64,000 nt of DNA from Auanema rhodensis (Eukaryota > Nematoda > Chromadorea > Rhabditida > Rhabditidae), in assembly GCA_964057225.1 (NCBI GenBank), contig OZ059897.1:558001-622000 (forward strand), in the 5' to 3' direction. Position numbers and translations under genes: made by a program. Under the pieces are notes generated by a model. It did no database searches. It was given only the letters and a program-made list of their open reading frames with translations, and was not told where the DNA came from. Positions 52,556-64,000 of this stretch are shown here, one piece after another (positions within the stretch are counted from its first letter, which is position 1; each line of letters opens with the position of its first letter).

Positions 52556-55500
52556 TACTACATTGAGAAACGCTTAATACAAAAATTAGTTATGATCGTT
52601 TGAAAAATGATGCATTAGTGTATGTTGAGTTTCCATGTACACTCAAAATTGCTTCCAAAAACATTTTGACAAAAATTTTTTCGAAAAATTTCAAAATAAT
52701 TTAGCGAAAAGTAGATGTTTTTAGATTCCTTTTTTCGAGGCAAAAACGATGGACAATGTTATTCAACGAAAAAATTAATTCTTCAGGGTGAAAATCGAGG
52801 ATATAAGTGTGAACTTATATCAGTTGATATCTCGGTGCATTTTTAAGCTAGCGGAAATCTGATAACACAGATCGACGCAGCTTAAAAATCCGCATCGAAT
52901 GCACTATACTACATTGAGAAACGCTTAATACCAAAATTAGTTATGATCGTTTGAAAAATGATGCATTAGTGTATGTTGAGTTTCCATGTACACTCAAAAT
53001 TGCTTCCAAAAACATTTTGACAAAAATTTTTTCAAAAAATTTCAAAATAATTTAGCGAAAAGTAGATGTTTTTAGATTCCTTTTTTCGAGGCAAAAACGA
53101 TGGACAATGTTATTCAACGAAAAAATTAATTCTTCAAGGTGAAAATCGAGGATATAAGTGTGAACTTATATCAGTTGATATCTCGGTGCATTTTTAAGCT
53201 AGCGGAAATCTGATAACACAGATCGACGCAGCTTAAAAATCCGCATCGAATGCACTATACTACATTACGAAAAGCTGAATACAAAAATTAGTTATGATCG
53301 TTTGAAAAATGATGCATTAGTGTATGTTGAGTTTCCATGTACACTCAAAATTGCTTCCAAAAACATTTTGACAAAAATTTTTTCGAAAAATTTCAAAATA
53401 ATTTAGCGAAAAGTAGATGTTTTTAGATTCCTTTTTTCGAGGCAAAAACGATGGACAATGTTATTCAACGAAAAAATTAATTCTTCAGGGTGAAAATCGA
53501 GGATATAAGTGTGAACTTATATCAGTTGATATCTCGGTGCATTTTTCAGCTAGCGCAAATCTGATAACACAGATCGACGCAGCTTAAAAATCCGCATCGA
53601 ATGCACTATACTACATTAAGAAAAGCTTAATACAAAAATTAGTTATGATCGTTTGAAAAATGATGCATTAGTGTATGTTGAGTTTCCATGTACACTCAAC
53701 ATTGCTTCCAAAAACATTTTGACAAAAATTTTTTCGAAAAATTTCAGAATAATTTAGCGAAAAGTAGATGTTTTTAGATTCCTTTTTTCGAGGCAAAAAC
53801 GATGGACAATGTTATTCAACGAAAAAATTAATTCTTCAGGGTGAAAATCAAGGATATAGGTGTGAACTTATATCAGTTGATATCTCGCTGCATTTTTCAG
53901 CTAGCGCAAATCTGATAACACAGATCGACGCAGCTTAAAAATCCGCATCGAATGCACTATACTACATTAAGAAAAGCTTAATACAAAAATTAGTTATGAT
54001 CGTTTGAAAAATGATGCATTAGTGTATGTTGAGTTTCCATGTACACTCAACATTGCTTCCAAAAACATTTTGACAAAAATTTTTTCGAAAAATTTCAAAA
54101 TAATTTAGCGAAAAGTAGATGTTTTTAGATTCCTTTTTTCGAGGCAAAAACGATGGACAATGTTATTCAACGAAAAAATTAATTCTTCAGGGTGAAAATC
54201 GAGGATATAAGTGTGAACTTATATCAGTTGATATCTCGCTGCATTTTTCAGCTAGCGCAAATCTGATAACACAGATCGACGCAGCTTAAAAATCCGCATC
54301 GAATGCACTATACTACATTGAGAAACGCTTAATACAAAAATTAGTTATGATCGTTTGAAAAATGATGCATTAGTGTATGTTGAGTTTCCATGTACACTCA
54401 AAATTGCTTCCAAAAACATTTTGACAAAAATTTTTTCGAAAAATTTCAAAATAATTTAGCGAAAAGTAGATGTTTTTAGATTCCTTTTTTCGAGGCAAAA
54501 ACGATGGACAATGTTATTCAACGAAAAAAGTAATTCTTCAGGGTGAAAATCGAGGATATAAGTGTGAACTTATATCAGTTGATATCTCGGTGCATTTTTA
54601 AGCTAGCGGAAATCTGATAACACAGATCGACGCAGCTTAAAAATCCGCATCGAATGCACTATACTACATTGAGAAACGCTTAATACCAAAATTAGTTATG
54701 ATCGTTTGAAAAATGATGCATTAGTGTATGTTGAGTTTCCATGTACACTCAAAATTGCTTCCAAAAACATTTTGACAAAAATTTTTTCAAAAAATTTCAA
54801 AATAATTTAGCGAAAAGTAGATGTTTTTAGATTCCTTTTTTCGAGGCAAAAACGATGGACAATGTTATTCAACGAAAAAATTAATTCTTCAAGGTGAAAA
54901 TCGAGGATATAAGTGTGAACTTATATCAGTTGATATCTCGGTGCATTTTTAAGCTAGCGGAAATCTGATAACACAGATCGACGCAGCTTAAAAATCCGCA
55001 TCGAATGCACTATACTACATTACGAAAAGCTGAATACAAAAATTAGTTATGATCGTTTGAAAAATGATGCATTAGTGTATGTTGAGTTTCCATGTACACT
55101 CAAAATTGCTTCCAAAAACATTTTGACAAAAATTTTTTCGAAAAATTTCAAAATAATTTAGCGAAAAGTAGATGTTTTTAGATTCCTTTTTTCGAGGCAA
55201 AAACGATGGACAATGTTATTCAACGAAAAAATTAATTCTTCAGGGTGAAAATCGAGGATATAAGTGTGAACTTATATCAGTTGATATCTCGGTGCATTTT
55301 TCAGCTAGCGCAAATCTGATAACACAGATCGACGCAGCTTAAAAATCCGCATCGAATGCACTATACTACATTAAGAAAAGCTTAATACAAAAATTAGTTA
55401 TGATCGTTTGAAAAATGATGCATTAGTGTATGTTGAGTTTCCATGTACACTCAACATTGCTTCCAAAAACATTTTGACAAAAATTTTTTCGAAAAATTTC

Positions 55501-55790
55501 AGAATAATTTAGCGAAAAGTAGATGTTTTTAGATTCCTTTTTTCGAGGCAAAAACGATGGACAATGTTATTCAACGAAAAAATTAATTCTTCAGGGTGAA
55601 AATCAAGGATATAGGTGTGAACTTATATCAGTTGATATCTCGCTGCATTTTTCAGCTAGCGCAAATCTGATAACACAGATCGACGCAGCTTAAAAATCCG
55701 CATCGAATGCACTATACTACATTAAGAAAAGCTTAATACAAAAATTAGTTATGATCGTTTGAAAAATGATGCATTAGTGTATGTTGAGTT
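52556..55790 (+). repeat. HOR block H: 5-monomer repeat, about 1.85 copies
   Basis: 'taccaaaatt' at 52929 and 54684, 'cattacgaaaagctg' at 53263 and 55018, and 'ttcagaataat' near 53742 and 55497 are 1,755 bp apart. One copy has 'gaaaaaagtaattc' near 54525 where the partner has 'gaaaaaattaattc'. The copies part near 55800, where 'tcaaaattg' replaces 'tcaacattg'. Confidence 0.78.
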
Positions 55791-58700
55791 TCCATGTACA
55801 CTCAAAATTGCTTCCAAAAACATTTTGACAAAAATTTTTTCGAAAAATTTCAAAATAATTTAGCGAAAAGTATATGTTTTTAGATTCCTTTTTTCAAGGC
55901 AAAAACGATGGATAATGTTATTCAACGAAAAAATTAATTCTTCAGGGTGAAAATCGAGGATATAAGTGTGAACTTATATCAGTTGATATCTCGTTGCATT
56001 TTTAAGCTATCGGAAATCTGATAACACAGATCGACGCAGCTTAAAAATCCGCATCGAATGCACTATACTACATTAAGAAAAGCTTAATACAAAAATTAGT
56101 TATGATCGTTTGAAAAATGATGCATTAGTGTATGTTGAGTTTCCATGTACACTCAAAATTGCTTCCAAAAACATTTTGACAAAAATTTTTTCGAAAAATT
56201 TCAAAATAATTTAGCAAAAAGTAGATGTTTTTAGATTCTTTTTTTCAAGGCAAAAACGATGGACAATGTTATTCAACGAAAAAATTAATTCTTCAGGGTG
56301 AAAATCGAGGATATAGGTGTGAACTTATATCAGTTGATATCTAGGTGCATTTTTAAGCTAGCGCAAATCTGATAACACAGATCGACGCAGCTTAAAAATC
56401 CGCATCGAATGCACTATACTACATTGAGAAACGCTTAATACCAAAATTAGTTATGATCGTTTGAAAAATGATGCATTAGTGTATGTTGAGTTTCCATGTA
56501 CACTCAAAATTGCTTCCAAAAACATTTTGACAAAAATTTTTTCAAAAAATTTCAAAATAATTTAGCGAAAAGTAGATGTTTTTAGATTCCTTTTTTCGAG
56601 GCAAAAACGATGGACAATGTTATTCAACGAAAAAATTAATTCTTCAAGGTGAAAATCGAGGATATAAGTGTGAACTTATATCAGTTGATATCTCGGTGCA
56701 TTTTTAAGCTAGCGGAAATCTGATAACACAGATCGACGCAGCTTAAAAATCCGCATCGAATGCACTATATTACATTACGAAAAGCTGAATACAAAAATTA
56801 GTTATGATCGTTTGAAAAATGATGCATTAGTGTATGTTGAGTTTCCATGTACACTCAAAATTGCTTCCAAAAACATTTTGACAAAAATTTTTTCAAAAAA
56901 TTTCAAAATAATTTAGCGAAAAGTAGATGTTTTTAGATTCCTTTTTTCGAGGCAAAAACGATGGACAATGTTATTCAACGAAAAAATTAATTCTTCAGGG
57001 TGAAAATCGAGGATATAAGTGTGAACTTATATCAGTTGATATCTAGGTGCATTTTTAAGCTAGCGCAAATCTGATAACACAGATCGACGCAGCTTAAAAA
57101 TCCGCATCGAATGCACTATACTACATTGAGAAACGCTTAATACCAAAATTAGTTATGATCGTTTGAAAAATGATGCATTAGTGTATGTTGAGTTTCCATG
57201 TACACTCAAAATTGCTTCCAAAAACATTTTGACAAAAATTTTTTCAAAAAATTTCAAAATAATTTAGCGAAAAGTAGATGTTTTTAGATTCCTTTTTTCG
57301 AGGCAAAAACGATGGACAATGTTATTCAACGAAAAAATTAATTCTTCAAGGTGAAAATCGAGGATATAAGTGTGAACTTATATCAGTTGATATCTCGGTG
57401 CATTTTTAAGCTAGCGGAAATCTGATAACACAGATCGACGCAGCTTAAAAATCCGCATCGAATGCACTATATTACATTACGAAAAGCTGAATACAAAAAT
57501 TAGTTATGATCGTTTGAAAAATGATGCATTAGTGTATGTTGAGTTTCCATGTACACTCAAAATTGCTTCCAAAAACATTTTGACAAAAATTTTTTCGAAA
57601 AATTTCAAAATAATTTAGCGAAAAGTAGATGTTTTTAGATTCCTTTTTTCGAGGCAAAAACGATGGACAATGTTATTCAACGAAAAAATTAATTCTTCAG
57701 GGTGAAAATCGAGGATATAAGTGTGAACTTATATCAGTTGATATCTCGGTGCATTTTTCAGCTAGCGCAAATCTGATAACACAGATCGACGCAGCTTAAA
57801 AATCCGCATCGAATGCACTATACTACATTAAGAAAAGCTTAATACAAAAATTAGTTATGATCGTTTGAAAAATGATGCATTAGTCTATGTTGAGTTTCCA
57901 TGTACACTCAACATTGCTTCCAAAAACATTTTGACAAAAATTTTTTCGAAAAATTTCAGAATAATTTAGCGAAAAGTAGATGTTTTTAGATTCCTTTTTT
58001 CGAGGCAAAAACGATGGACAATGTTATTCAACGAAAAAATTAATTCTTCAGGGTGAAAATCAAGGATATAGGTGTGAACTTATATCAGTTGATATCTCGC
58101 TGCATTTTTCAGCTAGCGCAAATCTGATAACACATATCGACGCAGCTTAAAAATCCGCATCGAATGCACTATACTACATTAAGAAAAGCTTAATACAAAA
58201 ATTAGTTATGATCGTTTGAAAAATGATGCATTAGTGTATGTTGAGTTTCCATGTACACTCAAAATTGCTTCCAAAAACATTTTGACAAAAATTTTTTCGA
58301 AAAATTTCAAAATAATTTAGCGAAAAGTAGATGTTTTTAGATTCCTTTTTTCAAGGCAAAAACGATGGACAATGTTATTCAACGAAAAAATTAATTCTTC
58401 AGGGTGAAAATCGAGGATATAAGTGTGAACTTATATCAGTTGATATCTCGTTGCATTTTTAAGCTATCGGAAATCTGATAACACAGATCCACGCAGCTTA
58501 AAAATCCGCATCGAATGCACTATACTACATTAAGAAAAGCTTAATACAAAAATTAGTTATGATCGTTTGAAAAATGATGCATTAGTGTATGTTGAGTTTC
58601 CATGTACACTCAAAATTGCTTCCAAAAACATTTTGACAAAAATTTTTTCGAAAAATTTCAAAATAATTTAGCAAAAAGTAGATGTTTTTAGATTCTTTTT

Positions 58701-59020
58701 TTCAAGGCAAAAACGATGGACAATGTTATTCAACGAAAAAATTAATTCTTCAGGGTGAAAATCGAGGATATAGGTGTGAACTTATATCAGTTGATATCTA
58801 GGTGCATTTTTAAGCTAGCGCAAATCTGATAACACAGATCGACGCAGCTTAAAAATCCGCATCGAATGCACTATACTACATTGAGAAACGCTTAATACCA
58901 AAATTAGTTATGATCGTTTGAAAAATGATGCATTAGTGTATGTTGAGTTTCCATGTACACTCAAAATTGCTTCCAAAAACATTTTGACAAAAATTTTTTC
59001 AAAAAATTTCAAAATAATTT
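55030..59020 (+). repeat. HOR block I: 7-monomer offset enclosing a dimer repeat
   Basis: 'gctatcgg' at 56007 and 58464 and 'taccaaaatt' at 56439 and 58896 are 2,457 bp apart, and their surroundings match from roughly 55.0 to 56.6 kb against 57.5 to 59.0 kb. Between them, 'taccaaaatt' at 56439 and 57141 and 'atattacattacg' at about 56766 and 57468 are 702 bp apart, so a dimer duplication produced the 7-monomer spacing from an underlying 5-monomer one. Confidence 0.75.
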
Positions 59021-62000
59021 AGCGAAAAGTAGATGTTTTTAGATTCCTTTTTTCGAGGCAAAAACGATGGACAATGTTATTCAACGAAAAAATTAATTCT
59101 TCAGGGTGAAAATCAAGGATATAGGTGTGAACTTATATCAGTTGATATCTCGCTGCATTTTTCAGCTAGCGCAAATCTGATAACACAGATCGACGCAGCT
59201 TAAAAATCCGCATCGAATGCACTATACTACATTGAGAAACGCTTAATACAAAAATAAGTTATGATCGTTTGAAAAATGATGCATTAGTGTATGTTGAGTT
59301 TCCATGTACACTCAAAATTGCTTCCAAAAACATTTTGACAAAAATTTTTTCGAAAAATTTCAAAATAATTTAGCAAAAAGTAGATGTTTTTAGATTCCTT
59401 TTTTCGAGGCAAAAACGATGGACAATGTTATTCAACGAAAAAATTAATTCTTCAGGGTGAAAATCGAGGATATAAGTGTGAACTTATATCAGTTGATATC
59501 TCGGTGCATTTTTAAGCTAGCGGAAATCTGATAACACAGATCGACGCAGCTTAACAATCCGCATCGAATGCACTATACTACATTGAGAAACGCTTAATAC
59601 AAAAATAAGTTATGATCGTTTGAAAAATGATGCATTAGTGTATGTTGAGTTTCCATGTACACTCAAAATTGCTTCCAAAAACATTTTGACAAAAATTTTT
59701 TCGAAAAATTTCAAAATAATTTAGCAAAAAGTAGATGTTTTTAGATTCTTTTTTTCAAGGCAAAAACGATGGACAATGTTATTCAACGAAAAAATTAATT
59801 CTTCAGGGTGAAAATCAAGGATATAGGTGTGAACTTATATCAGTTGATATCTCGGTGCATTTTTAAGCTAGCGGAAATCTGATAACACAGATCGACGCAG
59901 CTTAAAAATCCGCATCGAATGCACTATACTACATTAAGAAAAGCTTAATACAAAAATTAGTTATGATCGTTTGAAAAATGATGCATTAGTGTATGTTGAG
60001 TTTCCATGTACACTCAACATTGCTTCCAAAAACATTTTGACAAAAGTTTTTTCGAAAAATTTCAAAATAATTTAGCGAAAAGTAGATGTTTTTAGATTCC
60101 TTTTTTCGAGGCAAAAACGATGGACAATGTTATTCAACGAAAAAATTAATTCTTCAGGGTGAAAATCAAGGATATAGGTGTGAACTTATATCAGTTGATA
60201 TCTCGCTGCATTTTTCAGCTAGCGCAAATCTGATAACACAGATCGACGCAGCTTAAAAATCCGCATCGAATGCACTATACTACATTGAGAAACGCTTAAT
60301 ACAAAAATAAGTTATGATCGTTTGAAAAATGATGCATTAGTGTATGTTGAGTTTCCATGTACACTCAAAATTGCTTCCAAAAACATTTTGACAAAAATTT
60401 TTTCGAAAAATTTCAAAATAATTTAGCAAAAAGTAGATGTTTTTAGATTCTTTTTTTCAAGGCAAAAACGATGGACAATGTTATTCAACGAAAAAATTAA
60501 TTCTTCAGGGTGAAAATCGAGGATATAGGTGTGAACTTATATCAGTTGATATCTAGGTGCATTTTTAAGCTAGCGCAAATCTGATAACACAGATCGACGC
60601 AGCTTAAAAATCAGCATCGAATGCACTATACTACATTAAGAAAAGCTTAATACAAAAATTAGTTATGATCGTTTGAAAAATGATGCATTAGTGTATGTTG
60701 AGTTTCCATGTACACTCAAAATTGCTTCCAAAATCATTTTGACAAAAATTTTTTCGAAAAATTTCAAAATAATTTAGCGAAAAGTAGATGTTTTTAGATT
60801 CCTTTTTTCGAGGCAAAAACGATGGACAATGTTATTCAACGAAAAAATTAATTCTTCAGGGTGAAAATCAAGGATATAGGTGTGAACTTATATCAGTTGA
60901 TATCTCGCTGCATTTTTCAGCTAGCGCAAATCTGATAACACAGATCGACGCAGCTTAAAAATCCGCATCGAATGCACTATACTACATTGAGAAACGCTTA
61001 ATACAAAAATAAGTTATGATCGTTTGAAAAATGATGCATTAGTGTATGTTGAGTTTCCATGTACACTCAAAATTGCTTCCAAAAACATTTTGACAAAAAT
61101 TTTTTCGAAAAATTTCAAAATAATTTAGCAAAAAGTAGATGTTTTTAGATTCCTTTTTTCGAGGCAAAAACGATGGACAATGTTATTCAACGAAAAAATT
61201 AATTCTTCAGGGTGAAAATCGAGGATATAAGTGTGAACTTATATCAGTTGATATCTCGGTGCATTTTTAAGCTAGCGGAAATCTGATAACACAGATCGAC
61301 GCAGCTTAACAATCCGCATCGAATGCACTATACTACATTGAGAAACGCTTAATACCAAAATTAGTTATGATCGTTTGAAAAATGATGCATTAGTGTATGT
61401 TGAGTTTCCATGTACACTCAAAATTGCTTCCAAAAACATTTTGACAAAAATTTTTTCAAAAAATTTCAAAATAATTTAGCGAAAAGTAGATGTTTTTAGA
61501 TTCCTTTTTTCGAGGCAAAAACGATGGACAATGTTATTCAACGAAAAAATTAATTCTTCAGGGTGAAAATCAAGGATATAGGTGTGAACTTATATCAGTT
61601 GATATCTCGGTGCATTTTTAAGCTAGCGGAAATCTGATAACACAGATCGACGCAGCTTAAAAATCCGCATCGAATGCACTATACTACATTAAGAAAAGCT
61701 TAATACAAAAATTAGTTATGATCGTTTGAAAAATGATGCATTAGTGTATGTTGAGTTTCCATGTACACTCAACATTGCTTCCAAAAACATTTTGACAAAA
61801 ATTTTTTCGAAAAATTTCGAAATAATTTAGCGAAAAGTAGATGTTTTTAGATTCCTTTTTTCGAGGCAAAAACGATGGACAATGTTATTCAACGAAAAAA
61901 TTAATTCTTCAGGGTGAAAATCAAGGATATAGGTGTGAACTTATATCAGTTGATATCTCGCTGCATTTTTCAGCTAGCGCAAATCTGATAACACAGATCG

Positions 62001-64000
62001 ACGCAGCTTGAAAATCCGCATCGAATGCACTATACTACATTGAGAAACGCTTAATACAAAAATAAGTTATGATCGTTTGAAAAATGATGCATTAGTGTAT
62101 GTTGAGTTTCCATGTACACTCAAAATTGCTTCCAAAAACATTTTGACAAAAATTTTTTCGAAAAATTTCAAAATAATTTAGCAAAAAGTAGATGTTTTTA
62201 GATTCTTTTTTTCAAGGCAAAAACGATGGACAATGTTATTCAACGAAAAAATTAATTCTTCAGGGTGAAAATCGAGGATATAGGTGTGAACTTATATCAG
62301 TTGATATCTAGGTGCATTTTTAAGCTAGCGCAAATCTGATAACACAGATCGACGCAGCTTAAAAATCAGCATCGAATGCACTATACTACATTAAGAAAAG
62401 CTTAATACAAAAATTAGTTATGATCGTTTGAAAAATGATGCATTAGTGTATGTTGAGTTTCCATGTACACTCAAAATTGCTTCCAAAATCATTTTGACAA
62501 AAATTTTTTCGAAAAATTTCAAAATAATTTAGCGAAAAGTAGATGTTTTTAGATTCCTTTTTTCGAGGCAAAAACGATGGACAATGTTATTCAACGAAAA
62601 AATTAATTCTTCAGGGTGAAAATCAAGGATATAGGTGTGAACTTATATCAGTTGATATCTCGCTGCATTTTTCAGCTAGCGCAAATCTGATAACACAGAT
62701 CGACGCAGCTTAAAAATCCGCATCGAATGCACTATACTACATTGAGAAACGCTTAATACAAAAATAAGTTATGATCGTTTGAAAAATGATGCATTAGTGT
62801 ATGTTGAGTTTCCATGTACACTCAAAATTGCTTCCAAAAACATTTTGACAAAAATTTTTTCGAAAAATTTCAAAATAATTTAGCAAAAAGTAGATGTTTT
62901 TAGATTCCTTTTTTCGAGGCAAAAACGATGGACAATGTTATTCAACGAAAAAATTAATTCTTCAGGGTGAAAATCGAGGATATAAGTGTGAACTTATATC
63001 AGTTGATATCTCGGTGCATTTTTAAGCTAGCGGAAATCTGATAACACAGATCGACGCAGCTTAACAATCCGCATCGAATGCACTATACTACATTGAGAAA
63101 CGCTTAATACCAAAATTAGTTATGATCGTTTGAAAAATGATGCATTAGTGTATGTTGAGTTTCCATGTACACTCAAAATTGCTTCCAAAAACATTTTGAC
63201 AAAAATTTTTTCAAAAAATTTCAAAATAATTTAGCGAAAAGTAGATGTTTTTAGATTCCTTTTTTCGAGGCAAAAACGATGGACAATGTTATTCAACGAA
63301 AAAATTAATTCTTCAGGGTGAAAATCAAGGATATAGGTGTGAACTTATATCAGTTGATATCTCGGTGCATTTTTAAGCTAGCGGAAATCTGATAACACAG
63401 ATCGACGCAGCTTAAAAATCCGCATCGAATGCACTATACTACATTAAGAAAAGCTTAATACAAAAATTAGTTATGATCGTTTGAAAAATGATGCATTAGT
63501 GTATGTTGAGTTTCCATGTACACTCAACATTGCTTCCAAAAACATTTTGACAAAAATTTTTTCGAAAAATTTCAAAATAATTTAGCGAAAAGTAGATGTT
63601 TTTAGATTCCTTTTTTCGAGGCAAAAACGATGGACAATGTTATTCAACGAAAAAATTAATTCTTCAGGGTGAAAATCAAGGATATAGGTGTGAACTTATA
63701 TCAGTTGATATCTCGCTGCATTTTTCAGCTAGCGCAAATCTGATAACACAGATCGACGCAGCTTGAAAATCCGCATCGAATGCACTATACTACATTGAGA
63801 AACGCTTAATACAAAAATAAGTTATGATCGTTTGAAAAATGATGCATTAGTGTATGTTGAGTTTCCATGTACACTCAAAATTGCTTCCAAAAACATTTTG
63901 ACAAAAATTTTTTCGAAAAATTTCAAAATAATTTAGCAAAAAGTAGATGTTTTTAGATTCTTTTTTTCAAGGCAAAAACGATGGACAATGTTATTCAACG
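59010..64000 (+). repeat. HOR block J: 5-monomer repeat, about 2.8 copies, running off the window
   Basis: 'cttaacaatcc' at 59550, 61305 and 63060, 'aatcagcatcg' near 60610 and 62365, 'ccaaaatcattttg' near 60729 and 62484, and 'gcttgaaaatcc' near 62006 and 63761 all keep a 1,755-bp spacing. The first copy differs in having 'aataag' and 'ttcttttttt' (about 59600-59755) where later copies have 'taccaaaattag' and 'ttccttttttcgagg'. Other private changes are 'acaaaagtttt' near 60043 and 'ttcgaaataat' near 61817. The array clearly continues past 64000. Confidence 0.82.
63891..64000 (+). repeat. Partial terminal monomer cut by the window edge
   Basis: The last 110 bases are the start of copy 183 (phase 'aaacattttg' at 63891) and end inside 'attcaacg'. 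The cut is the window limit, not a biological array boundary. Confidence 0.95.

Larger units (their letters stand above)
1..64000 (+). repeat. 351-bp satellite DNA array filling the window
   Basis: The same 351-base unit recurs head to tail with no break. The block 'aaacattttg' starts at 1, 352 and 703, and still falls in phase at 63891, which is 182 periods plus 8 bases. All copies face the same way. Copies differ by scattered substitutions at a limited set of positions, so most pairs look well above 90% identical by eye. Base composition of copy 1 is 109 G+C in 351 (31%). No unique sequence, transposon insertion or inverted segment interrupts the array. Long homogeneous arrays of this kind are typical of centromeric or pericentromeric heterochromatin in eukaryotes; the location here is inferred. 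The strand given is arbitrary. Confidence 0.99.

Noticed and set aside
1-64000. CRISPR array
   Set aside because: The repeats are contiguous, 351 bp long and nearly identical throughout. There are no short repeats with unique spacers, no leader and no cas genes.
1-64000. Tandem gene family, rDNA spacer or telomere
   Set aside because: No coding frame beyond 84 codons, no rRNA-like or tRNA-like sequence, and no short telomeric motif repeats were seen anywhere.
1-64000. Transposon or retroelement insertions in the array
   Set aside because: The 351-bp phase is kept throughout, apart from +8 bases explained by homopolymer expansions, so there is no room for an inserted element.

Overview
The whole 64 kb window is one uninterrupted satellite DNA array. 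A single AT-rich unit of 351 bp (31% G+C by hand count of bases 1-351) repeats head to tail on one strand from the first base to the last: 182 full copies plus a 110-base partial copy if phase is set at the 'aaacattttg' block at position 1. I see no real gene, RNA gene, transposon, CRISPR array or unique sequence. The predicted reading frames are all short (84 codons or fewer) and are accidents of the repeat.

This points to a eukaryotic chromosome and to centromeric, pericentromeric or other constitutive heterochromatin. An invertebrate, perhaps an insect, is a plausible host given the AT-rich, about 350 bp monomer, but I cannot name the species or match the unit to a known satellite family from memory.

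The information lies in which variants each monomer carries. Linked variants recur at exact multiples of 351 bp, showing a patchwork of higher-order repeats (HORs). From left to right: a block duplicated nine monomers apart around a dimer patch (0.26-5.0 kb); a diverse domain with 8-, 7- and 5-monomer spacings (5.1-17.5 kb); a 10-monomer repeat with a nested 4-monomer copy (18.2-23.8 kb); a 6-monomer repeat (24.1-28.8 kb); 4-monomer spacing leading into two adjacent 7-monomer units (29.6-36.3 kb); a 3-monomer repeat (36.7-39.7 kb); 6- and 3-monomer spacings (39.7-43.9 kb); three almost identical 5-monomer units (43.9-49.2 kb); and further, mostly 5-monomer, repeats to the end.

Length is very tightly held. 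I account for the total drift of +8 bases with six homopolymer expansions, which probably descend from only three mutations copied along the array. Each monomer also carries several inverted repeats and a high density of CpG, and many of the diagnostic variants are transitions at those CpG sites. Nothing here acts as a gene pathway. Any function would be structural: chromatin packaging, centromere or heterochromatin identity, or satellite RNA.
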